64,000 bases of DNA from Ancylobacter rudongensis. GTDB taxonomy: Bacteria > Pseudomonadota > Alphaproteobacteria > Rhizobiales > Xanthobacteraceae. The position numbers were made by a program, and so were the translations under genes. Below, one piece after another: positions 53,391-61,882 of this stretch. The stretch is from assembly GCF_900100155.1 (NCBI RefSeq), contig NZ_FMTP01000009.1, positions 106,332 through 170,331 on the forward strand, given 5' to 3'. The notes beneath the pieces were generated by a model. The model had not been told where the DNA came from. It was given only the letters and a program-made list of their open reading frames with translations, and did not search any database. Numbering within the stretch: the first letter of the stretch is position 1; every line of letters begins with the position of its first letter.

Positions 53391-53544
53391 ACGACGTCGG
53401 GCGATAGCCTCATCTGCCCGAAGGCATCGGCCCGTGCCGGCGCAGGAGCGGGCGCGTCCGGTCAAGGCGGGACCCGACGGCAGCCGCAAAGGTATCGGGA
53501 TGGATTTTTCCCGTTCAGGCCCCATTGAACTTCTGTTTGGCATG

Positions 53545-53562
53545 ACTTAACGTTTGTTAAGT
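53545..53562. promoter_or_regulatory. Palindromic operator upstream of the XRE-cupin gene
   Basis: ACTTAACGTTTGTTAAGT: perfect 7-base arms around GTTT, about 20 bases before the start codon. AT-rich dyads of this kind at this position are typical autoregulatory sites of XRE-type repressors. No second copy was found before the transporter genes. Confidence 0.55.
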
Positions 53563-53582
53563 GACGCCGGATCAAGGACGAG

Positions 53583-54209
53583 ATGGACCCCGCAGCGCGC
53601 CCCGTTCCCGATGAGACCGACACGCTGCGCCTGGTGGCGGAGCGGCTGCGGCGGCTGCGGCGGGCCAATGGCCTGTCGCTGCGCCAGCTGGCGGACGCGA
53701 CGGGCACGTCGGCGAGTTTTCTCAGCCAGCTGGAGCGCGGGCTCACGGGGGCCAGCGCCTCGACGCTGATCCGTATCGCCAACTGCTTCGGCACCAGCAT
53801 TTCCGAACTGTTCTCGACCCCGGAGATCACCCGCGACCCGGTTCTGCGCCGCGCGCAACGCCCGGCGCTGCCGGTGACGGACGGCCAGCGCAAGATGCTG
53901 CTGTCGCGCCGCCCGCTGACCCATTTCGAAACCTATGTCTCGGAATTCGATGTCGGCGGCTCGACCGGTCCCGAGCAATACACCCATGGCGACTCGCACG
54001 AGATGTTCATCGTGTTGAAGGGGTCCGTGCGGCTGGAGCTGGGCGCCGATCATCACGACATGCACGCGGGCGACAGCGTCGAATATGCGAGCTCGGTCCC
54101 GCATCGCGTCGCCAATATCGGCGATGTCACGGCCGAGGTGCTGTTCATCATCTCGCCGCCGACCTCGACGGCGACCTATCTCGATACTTACCGCGCCAAC
54201 GGTGAGTAG
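53583..54209 (+). CDS. XRE-family regulator with C-terminal cupin domain (PuuR-like)
   Basis: A 208-residue regulator: helix-turn-helix LRQLADATGTSASFLSQLER (about 34-53) and a cupin (about 120-195, EQYTHGDSHEMFIVLKGSVR, then GDSVEYASSVPHRVANIG) that may bind a small ligand. PuuR and related XRE-cupins repress putrescine and amino-acid catabolic operons. It heads a polyamine-transporter and amine-oxidation block on the same strand and has a palindrome directly upstream. No Shine-Dalgarno stronger than AAGGACGAG is seen before the ATG. Confidence 0.87.
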   Translation: MDPAARPVPDETDTLRLVAERLRRLRRANGLSLRQLADATGTSASFLSQLERGLTGASASTLIRIANCFGTSISELFSTPEITRDPVLRRAQRPALPVTDGQRKMLLSRRPLTHFETYVSEFDVGGSTGPEQYTHGDSHEMFIVLKGSVRLELGADHHDMHAGDSVEYASSVPHRVANIGDVTAEVLFIISPPTSTATYLDTYRANGE

Positions 54210-54217
54210 CGCAGGCG

Positions 54218-54249
54218 CGCCACGGGACGGGCGCTGTCCCTCCGTGGCG
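54218..54249 (+). terminator. Hairpin behind the XRE-cupin gene
   Basis: CGCCACGG (54218-54225) pairs with CCGTGGCG (54242-54249); an inner GGGAC/GTCCC stem can replace part of it. It begins 9 bases after the stop codon and has no T-tract. It could terminate or attenuate transcription before the transporter genes. Confidence 0.5.
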
Positions 54250-54305
54250 GGCGAGTTCACACGGCAAAACATAAGCCCCAGAGGCATAGTCCAGAGGAGA
54301 GAATG

Positions 54306-55382
54306 ATGAAGCGGAGCACACTCACCGGCATCGCCACCCTCGCCGCCATCGGCATGGCGCTGGCCGGCGCGGCTCGGGCCGAAGGTCCGGTCGCCGGCGA
54401 GGTCGCCGAAGGCTCGCTCAAGGGCAAGACGCTGACCTTCGTGTCCTATGGCGGCGTCTTCCAGGACGGCCAGATCAAGGCGCTGGAGGATTTCGTCAAG
54501 AAGTCCGGCGTCACTCTCCTGTCGGACGGGCCGACCGAGAACGCCAAGATCCAGGCGCAGGTCGAATCGAACAACGTCGTGTGGGACGTGGTGGATACGG
54601 GCGACTACACGCCCTTCGTCCATTGCGGCACGCTGTTCCAGAAGCTGGATCTCAGCAAGATCGACACCTCCAAGATCCCGCCCGGCCAGGTTGGACCGTG
54701 CAGCGTCCCGGCGATGAACTATGCCGTCATGTTCCTGTATAACAAGGAAAAATACGGCGATAACCCGCCCAAGAGCTGGGCTGATTTCTTCGATGTCGAG
54801 AAGTTTCCCGGCACGCGCGGCATTCCCGGCTATGCCGACGCCGAAGGCTACATGGTGGAACTCGGCCTGCTCGCCGATGGCGTGCCGCAGGACAAGATGT
54901 TCCCCGCCGATATCGACCGCGGCCTGAACAAGTGGCGCTCGATCCGTGAGCATCTGGTGCCGTGGACCACAGGCGCGGAAAGCCAGCAGATGATGGAGTC
55001 GGGCGAGGCGGACATGGTCATGGTCTGGTCGGGCCGTGGCAAGGCGGCTCTGGCCAACGGGGCGAAATACGTTCCGGTCTGGAAGGACTGGATCGTCGTC
55101 AAGGACCAGATCGCCATCCCCGTCGGCGTGAAGGACACGGATGCCGCCTATGCGCTGGTCAATGCCTATCTCGGCAAGCACGCGCAGGAAGTGATGGCCG
55201 AGACGACCTCCTATTCGCCGATCAATGTCGACGCCACGCCCAAGGTGGACGAGCTCACCGCCTCGTTCATGACCAATACGCCCGAGAAGCAGGCGATGGC
55301 CTACAACCAGAACGTCGATTACTGGGTCAAGAACTACGACGCTCTCAGCGCCAAATGGGCGGAATTCATCGCCGGCAACTGA
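54306..55382 (+). CDS. Polyamine-type ABC transporter solute-binding protein (PotD/PotF-like)
   Basis: A 358-residue family 1 solute-binding protein. A signal peptide covers about the first 26 residues (MKRSTLTGI, hydrophobic core, cleavage near ARA). The mature part has LTFVSYGGVFQDGQIKALED, DVVDTGDYTPFVHCGTLFQK, VPAMNYAVMFLYNKEKYG and the SQQMMESGEADMVMVWSGRG pattern of PotD/SpuD-like binders for di- and polyamines. The second of two adjacent ATG codons (54303/54306) is better placed behind AGGAG. Followed by a large hairpin before the permease genes. Confidence 0.87.
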   Translation: MKRSTLTGIATLAAIGMALAGAARAEGPVAGEVAEGSLKGKTLTFVSYGGVFQDGQIKALEDFVKKSGVTLLSDGPTENAKIQAQVESNNVVWDVVDTGDYTPFVHCGTLFQKLDLSKIDTSKIPPGQVGPCSVPAMNYAVMFLYNKEKYGDNPPKSWADFFDVEKFPGTRGIPGYADAEGYMVELGLLADGVPQDKMFPADIDRGLNKWRSIREHLVPWTTGAESQQMMESGEADMVMVWSGRGKAALANGAKYVPVWKDWIVVKDQIAIPVGVKDTDAAYALVNAYLGKHAQEVMAETTSYSPINVDATPKVDELTASFMTNTPEKQAMAYNQNVDYWVKNYDALSAKWAEFIAGN

Positions 55383-55396
55383 TCCGGCGGCGCAAT

Positions 55397-55423
55397 GATC
55401 GGGGCGACCGCGTCGCCCCGATC
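55397..55423 (+). other. Intercistronic hairpin after the polyamine-binding-protein gene
   Basis: GATCGGGGCGAC (55397-55408) and GTCGCCCCGATC (55412-55423) form a perfect 12-bp stem with a 3-base loop, 14 bases after the stop codon. No U-tract. Likely sets binding-protein message above that of the permeases. Confidence 0.65.
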
Positions 55424-55477
55424 CCCCGCGCGGCGCGCCCCCATGCGGCGCCCCGGCTCCGCGAGAGAGGCTGAACC

Positions 55478-56323
55478 ATGTCTGTTCTGACCGGCCGCGC
55501 CCCGCGCGGGGCGCTTCTGCTGACGCTGCCGGCCATCGCGGTGCTGCTGCTTGTCATGGCGGTGCCGTTCGGCGTCATCGTGCTGCGCAGCTTTGCCGAG
55601 CCGGTGCCGGGCCTCGCCAATTATGTGTGGTTCTTTCAGACCCCGGTGAACCTCACCGTGCTGGCGCGCACCTTCACCATCGCCTTCTGGGTAACGGCCT
55701 CCTGCGTGCTGGTGGCCTATCCCTACGCCTTCGCCATGTCGATCGCCGGACCGCGCCTGCGGCTGGTCCTGATCATGTGCGTGCTGGTGCCGTTCTGGGT
55801 GTCGGGGGTGGTGCGCACGCTGGCCTGGGTGATTCTGCTGCAGGATTCCGGCGTCATCAACCGCATCCTGCTCGCGCTGGGCTTCGAGAAGGTGCGGCTG
55901 ATCCGCACCCAGCTCGGCGTGACCATCGGCATGACGCAGGTGCTGCTGCCCTTCATGATCATGCCGCTCTACGCGGTGATGCGCGGCATCGACCTGCGGC
56001 TGCTGCAGGCGGCGCGCAGCCTCGGCGCGCATCCGGTGAAGAGCTTCTTCCAGATTTATCTGCCGCTGTCGCTGCCCGGCGTATTTGCCGGGGCGACGCT
56101 CGTGTTCATCCTGTCGCTCGGCTTCTACATCACGCCGCTGCTGCTGGGCGGGCCCCAATCGACCATGCTCTCCACCCTGATCCAGCAGCAGGTGCTGTCG
56201 CTGCTGAGCTGGGGACGCGGCGGCGCCATGGGCGTGGTGCTGCTGGTGGCGACCTTCGGCGTGCTGGCGCTGGCCGGCCCGTTCATGCGGCGCCGCTACC
56301 AGATCAGCGGAGGCAGCCGATGA
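55478..56323 (+). CDS. Polyamine-type ABC transporter permease (PotB/PotH-like)
   Basis: A 281-residue inner-membrane permease with six hydrophobic segments and the EAA-like loop LQAARSLGAHPVKSFFQIYL near 185-205. It belongs to the PotB/PotH group. Start ATG 55478 follows GAGAGG. It is coupled to the next permease gene by an ATGA overlap, and both would form the channel energised by the PotA-like ATPase. Confidence 0.88.
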   Translation: MSVLTGRAPRGALLLTLPAIAVLLLVMAVPFGVIVLRSFAEPVPGLANYVWFFQTPVNLTVLARTFTIAFWVTASCVLVAYPYAFAMSIAGPRLRLVLIMCVLVPFWVSGVVRTLAWVILLQDSGVINRILLALGFEKVRLIRTQLGVTIGMTQVLLPFMIMPLYAVMRGIDLRLLQAARSLGAHPVKSFFQIYLPLSLPGVFAGATLVFILSLGFYITPLLLGGPQSTMLSTLIQQQVLSLLSWGRGGAMGVVLLVATFGVLALAGPFMRRRYQISGGSR

Positions 56324-57111
56324 CACGCTTCCGTCCCGGCCGGCTGCTGCTGCAGCTCTCCTGCCTGCTGATCGCCATCTGGCTGGTGGCGCCGACGCTG
56401 GTGGTGATCCCGATGTCGTTCGCCGACAGGAAGTCGCTGGCCTTCCCGCCGCAGGGCTTCTCCACCCAGTGGTACGCGAATTTCTTCGCCAATCCGCAAT
56501 GGTTCGGCAGCCTGGTCGTCTCGCTGAAGATCGCGGCGATGGTGGCTGTCGTGGCCACAATCATCGGCACCATGGCGGCCATCGGCATCGAGCGGCTGAA
56601 GACCCGCGCCGGCGGCATCATCCGCGTGCTCCTGCTCACCCCGATGATCGTGCCGGGCGTGGTGCTCGCGGTGGGCATCTATGCGGTCTATCTCGACACA
56701 AGGCTGGTCGGCACATGGACCGGCTATGTGCTGGCGCACACGCTGCTCGCCATCCCCTTCGTGGTGATCGCGGTGGGGGCCAATCTCGCCGTGTTCGATG
56801 CGCGGCTGGAAACGGCGGCGGCGAGCCTGGGAGCCTCGCGGCTCACCACCTTCTTCACCGTCACCCTGCCGCTCATCCTGCCGGGCATCCTGTCGGGGGC
56901 GCTGTTCGCCTTCGTCACCTCCTTCGACGAGGTGATCGTGTCCCTGTTCATCACCAGCCCGCAGCTGAAGACGCTGCCGGTGCAGATCTTCTCCTCCATG
57001 ACGCGGGATGCCGACCCGACCGTGGCGGCGGTGGGGTCGCTCATCTTCCTGGCGACCACGCTGATTATCGGGCTGGGACTCATCTTCGGACTGCGGAGGC
57101 GCGGGGCATGA
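56320..57111 (+). CDS. Polyamine-type ABC transporter permease (PotC/PotI-like)
   Basis: A 263-residue permease with six membrane helices, PMSFADRKSLAFPPQGFSTQ after the first helix, and the loop LETAAASLGASRLTTFFTVT. SGALFAFVTSFDEVIVSLFI near the C-terminus is characteristic of PotC/PotI. Start ATG 56320 overlaps the upstream stop by four bases behind GGAGG; the stop overlaps the ATPase start. Confidence 0.9.
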   Translation: MTRFRPGRLLLQLSCLLIAIWLVAPTLVVIPMSFADRKSLAFPPQGFSTQWYANFFANPQWFGSLVVSLKIAAMVAVVATIIGTMAAIGIERLKTRAGGIIRVLLLTPMIVPGVVLAVGIYAVYLDTRLVGTWTGYVLAHTLLAIPFVVIAVGANLAVFDARLETAAASLGASRLTTFFTVTLPLILPGILSGALFAFVTSFDEVIVSLFITSPQLKTLPVQIFSSMTRDADPTVAAVGSLIFLATTLIIGLGLIFGLRRRGA

Positions 57112-58229
57112 ACGCTGTGAGCAACGAGGCGGCCTCAAAAGGCGCGGCGATCGATATTGACGGCATCAGCAAGTTCTATGGCAGCTTCACCGCGCTGGAG
57201 AAGGTGAGCCTGCGGGTGGAGCCGGGCGAGTTCATGTCGTTTCTCGGGCCGTCCGGCTCGGGCAAGACGACGACGCTGAACCTGATTGCCGGCTTCACCG
57301 ATCTCAGCGGCGGCGACATCCGGCTCGACGCGCGCTCCATCGGCCATGTGCCGGCGCACAAGCGCAATATCGGCGTGGTGTTCCAGCATTACGCGCTGTT
57401 CCCGCATATGAGCGTGGCGCAGAACGTGGCCTATCCGCTCAAGCAGCGCCGCGTCGGCAAGGCCGAGCGGACCCGCGCGGTGGAAGAGGCGCTGCGCAAG
57501 GTGCAGCTGGACAGCTTCGCCCATCGCTACCCCTCCGAGCTGTCGGGCGGCCAGCAGCAGCGCGTGGCGCTGGCGCGGGCGATGGTGTTCAACCCCTCGC
57601 TGCTGCTGATGGACGAGCCGCTCGGCGCTCTCGACAAGAAGCTGCGCGAGGTGCTGCAGCTCGAAATCAAGCGCATCCACCGCGAGCTCGGCTCCACCTT
57701 CGTCTATGTCACCCACGACCAGGAGGAGGCGCTCGTGCTCTCCGACCGGATTGCGGTGTTCAACAAGGGGCGGATCGAACAGGTCGGCACCGGGCAGGCG
57801 CTCTACACCGCGCCGCAGACGCTGTTCGTCGGCCAGTTCATCGGCGAGAGCTCGGTGCTGCGCGGTCCGCATCGCTCGGCCGGCGGCGAGACGGTGCTGA
57901 CCGTCGCCGGCACGACCCTCGCCGCTCCGGGCGCGGCGAGGGGGGAGGGCGCGCAGGTCATTCTCCTGCGCCCCGAGGCGGTGATGGTGCAGGCGCCGGG
58001 CACCGGCCCGCAGGAAGGCCGCAGCAACATCCTCTCGGGAGTGGTCCGCGAGATGCTCTATCTCGGCTCGGCGATGAAATATGAGGTGACGCTGGCTGAC
58101 GGCAGCCATGTCACCGCCCGCACCCCCACGCAAGGCGCGCCCTTCGCTCTCGGCGCCACGGTCGAGCTGGCGTGGCGGCCGCAGGAGAGCGTGCTCCTGG
58201 CAGACGACGGATCGACCGCCGGTCATTGA
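57108..58229 (+). CDS. Polyamine-type ABC transporter ATP-binding protein (PotA/PotG-like)
   Basis: A 373-residue ATPase with Walker A GPSGSGKTTTLN, FQHYALFPHMSV, signature [15 protein letters not shown], Walker B LLLMDEPLGALD, switch His in VTHDQEEAL and a C-terminal TOBE domain (about 285-370). It couples ATP hydrolysis to amine import. Start ATG 57108 overlaps the permease stop. Genes for binding protein, two permeases and ATPase form one unit, followed 7 bases later by the FAD oxidoreductase. Confidence 0.91.
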   Translation: MNAVSNEAASKGAAIDIDGISKFYGSFTALEKVSLRVEPGEFMSFLGPSGSGKTTTLNLIAGFTDLSGGDIRLDARSIGHVPAHKRNIGVVFQHYALFPHMSVAQNVAYPLKQRRVGKAERTRAVEEALRKVQLDSFAHRYPSELSGGQQQRVALARAMVFNPSLLLMDEPLGALDKKLREVLQLEIKRIHRELGSTFVYVTHDQEEALVLSDRIAVFNKGRIEQVGTGQALYTAPQTLFVGQFIGESSVLRGPHRSAGGETVLTVAGTTLAAPGAARGEGAQVILLRPEAVMVQAPGTGPQEGRSNILSGVVREMLYLGSAMKYEVTLADGSHVTARTPTQGAPFALGATVELAWRPQESVLLADDGSTAGH

Positions 58230-58236
58230 AGGAACG

Positions 58237-59631
58237 ATGGCAATGGACGTGAAGAAGAATGGCGACGTGTCCTTCTGGTATGCCGATATTGGCGGCGTGC
58301 CGGGCTATCGCCCGCCCTTGCCGGGCGACATCGAGGTCGATGTCTGCATTGTCGGCGCCGGCTTCACCGGGCTGTGGACCGCCTATTATCTGAAGGAGGC
58401 CGAGCCGGGCCTCTCCATTGCCGTGGTCGAGAAGGAATTCGCCGGCTTCGGCGCCTCTGGCCGCAATGGCGGCTGGTGCTCGGGCGAATTCGGCTGGAGC
58501 CGGGAGAAATATCTCTCCTCCGGCACGCGCGAAGGCATCATCGAGTGGGAGCGGCAGCTGCGCAGCACCGTCGCCGAGGTGCGCCGCGTCACCGAGAAGG
58601 AAGGCATCGACTGTGACTACCTGCTCACCGACTGCCTGACCTACGCCCAGAGCCCGGCGCAGATGGAGCGCCTGCGCGAAGGCTATGAGGAAGCCATGGC
58701 CTGGCAGGTGCCCACCAGCCGGCTGGAGCTGATCGACGGGCCGGAGGCGGCCGCCCGCATCCGGGTCGACAAGGCGCAGGGCGCGCTGGTGCGTCACGAT
58801 GTGGCGCGGGTGCAGCCGGCCAAGCTGGTGCGTGGCCTCGCCGAGGCGGTGGAGCGGCGCGGCGTCGCTATCTATGAGCGCACCGCCGTCACCGGCATCG
58901 AGAAGGGCCGTGTCACCACCGATCGCGGCTCCGTCAAGGCCAAGCGCATCGTCCGCGCCACGGAGGGCTTCACCCACGGCATTCCCGGCAATGAGCGGGA
59001 GTGGATCCCGATGAACAGCGCCATCATCGTCACCGAGCCGGTGCCGGACGATCTGTGGCGCGAGATCGGCTGGCAGGGCAGCCAGCTCCTTGCCGACGCC
59101 TCCCACGCCTATTGCTATGCCCAGCGCACGCGCGAGGGGCGCATCGCCATGGGCGGGCGCGGCGTGCCCTATCGGTTCGGCTCCAAGACGGATGTGCGCG
59201 GCCAGACCCAGCCCGAGACCATCCAGGCGCTGAAGGACATTCTCTACCGCATGCTGCCGCAGACCCGCGGCCTGAAGCTGGACCATGCCTGGTGCGGTGT
59301 GCTCGGCGTGCCGCGCGACTGGTGCGCCACAGTCGGGCTGGATCCACGCACCGGCATCGGCTGGGCGGGCGGCTATGTCGGCCTCGGCGTCTCCACCTCG
59401 AATTTTTCCGGGCAGACGCTGGCCGATCTGGTGCTGGACAGGCATACGGAGCGCACCAGCCTGCCCTGGGTGAACCGCCGGCCGCGCAAATGGGAAGTGG
59501 AGCCCTTCCGCTGGCTGGGCGTGCACGGCATGTACTGGCTCTACCACAAGGCCGACCGCAACGAGGCGAGCACCGGCGGACGCGCCACCTCGCGCCTCGC
59601 CACGCTGGCCAACGCCCTCACCGGGCGCTGA
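58237..59631 (+). CDS. FAD-dependent amine oxidoreductase (PuuB/gamma-glutamylputrescine oxidase-like)
   Basis: A 464-residue DAO-family flavoprotein: VDVCIVGAGFTGLWTAYYLK is the FAD-binding dinucleotide motif, EKEFAGFGASGRNGGWCSGE follows as in PuuB and OrdL proteins, and GWAGGYVGLGVSTSNFSGQT is the C-terminal FAD-contact segment. It probably oxidises an amine or N-substituted amino acid imported by the adjacent Pot-like transporter, giving an aldehyde. Exact substrate cannot be read from sequence. ATG 58237 or 58243 are both possible; AAGGA precedes them by 3 and 9 bases. Confidence 0.85.
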   Translation: MAMDVKKNGDVSFWYADIGGVPGYRPPLPGDIEVDVCIVGAGFTGLWTAYYLKEAEPGLSIAVVEKEFAGFGASGRNGGWCSGEFGWSREKYLSSGTREGIIEWERQLRSTVAEVRRVTEKEGIDCDYLLTDCLTYAQSPAQMERLREGYEEAMAWQVPTSRLELIDGPEAAARIRVDKAQGALVRHDVARVQPAKLVRGLAEAVERRGVAIYERTAVTGIEKGRVTTDRGSVKAKRIVRATEGFTHGIPGNEREWIPMNSAIIVTEPVPDDLWREIGWQGSQLLADASHAYCYAQRTREGRIAMGGRGVPYRFGSKTDVRGQTQPETIQALKDILYRMLPQTRGLKLDHAWCGVLGVPRDWCATVGLDPRTGIGWAGGYVGLGVSTSNFSGQTLADLVLDRHTERTSLPWVNRRPRKWEVEPFRWLGVHGMYWLYHKADRNEASTGGRATSRLATLANALTGR

Positions 59632-59706
59632 CCGCCCGCACGCCTTCACCCCCGCGCCCATTGCTCCAAGCCGGCACCATCGCTGCCGCCTTTGGCAGGA
59701 GACCCT

Positions 59707-60072
59707 ATGATCGACCTTTCCGTATTCACCCAGCTGTCCGGCATCGACCTTGGCGCACTGGCCGACAAGCCCACCACCCTGAGCCCCGGCCAGCAGGAGG
59801 GCGCCGCCTCGCTCTGGACCGCGCCCGACGGGTCGCTCGACATCGGCCTCTGGGAGTGCACGCCGGGCCGTTTCACCGCCGATCGCACGGGGGCGGCGGA
59901 GTTCTGCTATTTCCTGCAGGGCAAGATCATCATGACCCAACTGGACGGCACACGCCGCGAGCTCGGGCCCGGCGATGCCCTCATGCTGCCGCGCGGCTGG
60001 AAGGGCACCTGGGAGATCGTGGAGCACACCCGCAAGATCTACGTCTTCCTGTCCGACCCGGCGCCGCGCTGA
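59707..60072 (+). CDS. Small cupin-domain (DUF861-like) protein
   Basis: A 121-residue single-domain cupin: GLWECTPGRFTADRTGAAEF and CYFLQGKIIMTQLDGTRREL, then GPGDALMLPRGWKGTWEIVE. DUF861-type cupins accompany amine and amino-acid oxidation genes, with unknown function. The metal-binding His residues of typical cupins are replaced, so it may not be metal dependent. Start ATG 59707 has AGGAG six bases upstream; an in-frame TTG at 59692 is less likely. Confidence 0.8.
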   Translation: MIDLSVFTQLSGIDLGALADKPTTLSPGQQEGAASLWTAPDGSLDIGLWECTPGRFTADRTGAAEFCYFLQGKIIMTQLDGTRRELGPGDALMLPRGWKGTWEIVEHTRKIYVFLSDPAPR

Positions 60073-60152
60073 CCCTCCTCATGCGCGGGACAGGATCGGC
60101 CGGCACAGGGGCGGATCTGGCGCCGGCCCCCGCCCGTCGGCGCTCCGGCCGC

Positions 60153-61637
60153 TCAGTGCGCGGCAAGCGCGTCCGGGATGTTGCCCGCCGAGGTGGCGAT
60201 GCCGGGGGTGGTGAGCATGCTGACGTCCGGGAGCGGGCGGGCCAGCACTCCATCACGCGCCAGCCGCGCCTCGATCGCGGCGGCGGCCGCCAGCGTCCCC
60301 ACATCGTCGCGGCCCCGCCCGACGATCTGAAGGCCGAACGGCATCCGCGTCGGCCCCAGCCCCGCCGGGATGACGGTGGCGGGATGGCTGCTGAGGGTGA
60401 TCGCATAGGCAATGCCAACCCAGCGAATATAGGTTTCCATCTGCCGGCCATCGACCTCCTTCACATAGAGGTTCTCGACCGGGAACGGCACCACGGAGGC
60501 CGCCGGGCAGATCAGGATGTCGATCTCCCGGAAGAACGTCTCGAAGCTGCGAAAGATCTCGCTTTGGCGGGCATGGGCACGCCCCACATCCTCCAGAGAG
60601 AGCCTGCGGGAGAGTTCCACATTGGAGACGACGTTGGCGCCGCTGAGAGCACGGTGCTGGTCGATATAGTCACCGTAGGAGTGACCATAGCCCACGGCCC
60701 GAAGCGCCTCGAACGTGTCGTCCAGATCCCTGATCTCGGGGTGGCTCCATTCGGTGCTGCCGAACATGCCCGCCATCCGCTCCGCCACCATCCGGAAATG
60801 CTGCCGCACCCCGCGCGAGACCGGCGCGCAGCCGAGATCCTCGGAGAACGCGATCCGCAGTCGCCTGGTGTCGACCTCGGGGAGAGCCAGGAACGCATCG
60901 GCCGACAGGTCCTGCGAGAGCGGGTCCCGGCTCGACCTGCCGACGATGGCCGCCATCAGCAGCGCCGCATCCGGCACGTTGCGGGCCATCGGGCCATCGA
61001 CGGCCAGCGGCGACCAGGGGTCGCCTGCAACCTCCATCGGGCAGGCGCCCGGCGACGGGCGATGCCCGACGATCCCGCAGAACGAGGCCGGGGTGCGCAG
61101 GCTGCCGCCCAGATCGGAGCCGGAGGCCAGCGGCACCATGTCTGCTGCCAGAGCCGCGGCCGAGCCGCCCGACGACCCCGCGGTCGAGAGGGCGAGATCG
61201 AACGGGTTTACCGTGGCGCCGTGGACCCGGTTGGTCGTGTTGGCGCCGCTGCCGAATTCGGGCGTGTTGGTCTTGCCCATGATGACGGCGCCGGCCGCGC
61301 GCAGGCGCTTCACCATCAATTCGTCTTCCGTCGGCACATTGTCCTTGTGAACCAGCGAGCCAAAGGTGGTCCGCATGCCGGCGGTGAGCTGAAGATCCTT
61401 GATGCCGACCGGCAGCCCGTGGACGATCCCGAGCGTCTCGCCCTTCATCACGGCGTCTTCCGCCCGCTTGGCTTCGGCACGACTGCGCTCGAAGTCCACC
61501 GTGACGAACGCATTGATGGCAGGGTTCGCCGCTTCGATCCGCGCCCGGAACGCGTCGAACACCTCGATCGGCGACAGCGCCTTGGAGCGGATCAGGGACC
61601 GGATCTCGAGCGCCGTCTTTTCCACGATATCTTGCAT
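60153..61637 (-). CDS. Amidase-signature-family hydrolase
   Basis: A 494-residue amidase: the catalytic Lys is in GLPVGIKDLQLTAG, and STAGSSGGSAAALAA holds the cis-Ser and nucleophilic Ser of the Ser-cisSer-Lys triad; SGSDLGGSLRTPASFCG follows. It cleaves carboxamide bonds in the cytoplasm. The gene is inverted within the amine-oxidation block; it might act on an amide intermediate such as a gamma-glutamyl product or on an imported amide. Start ATG 61637 has GGGGGA upstream. Substrate unknown. Confidence 0.86.
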   Translation of the reverse strand: MQDIVEKTALEIRSLIRSKALSPIEVFDAFRARIEAANPAINAFVTVDFERSRAEAKRAEDAVMKGETLGIVHGLPVGIKDLQLTAGMRTTFGSLVHKDNVPTEDELMVKRLRAAGAVIMGKTNTPEFGSGANTTNRVHGATVNPFDLALSTAGSSGGSAAALAADMVPLASGSDLGGSLRTPASFCGIVGHRPSPGACPMEVAGDPWSPLAVDGPMARNVPDAALLMAAIVGRSSRDPLSQDLSADAFLALPEVDTRRLRIAFSEDLGCAPVSRGVRQHFRMVAERMAGMFGSTEWSHPEIRDLDDTFEALRAVGYGHSYGDYIDQHRALSGANVVSNVELSRRLSLEDVGRAHARQSEIFRSFETFFREIDILICPAASVVPFPVENLYVKEVDGRQMETYIRWVGIAYAITLSSHPATVIPAGLGPTRMPFGLQIVGRGRDDVGTLAAAAAIEARLARDGVLARPLPDVSMLTTPGIATSAGNIPDALAAH

Positions 61638-61733
61638 GCGTCCCCCAATGTCCGGGAAATTTTCCGATGGCCGGCACGACAGGCCGATGACGTTATCAGA
61701 CGGGTCCACAGCCCGTCCCGGCGCTTGGTTGCG

Positions 61734-61757
61734 TCGCGAGAGCCTGTCGCCTCGCGA
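61734..61757. promoter_or_regulatory. Inverted repeat in the amidase/aldehyde dehydrogenase divergent region
   Basis: TCGCGAG (61734-61740) and CTCGCGA (61751-61757), perfect 7-base arms with a 10-base spacer, about midway between two divergent starts. Candidate operator; it differs from the XRE palindrome at 53545. Confidence 0.35.
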
Positions 61758-61882
61758 GCCGATCGCCACCCCCACTTTCCTCATATCGGTGCTGCGGCAC
61801 GGCGATCGCCATTGCCTATCGCCGCGCGCATCGCGCAGACTATCCCGACGCCTGCCTTCCCAGCGATGAGAGACCCGCCCGC

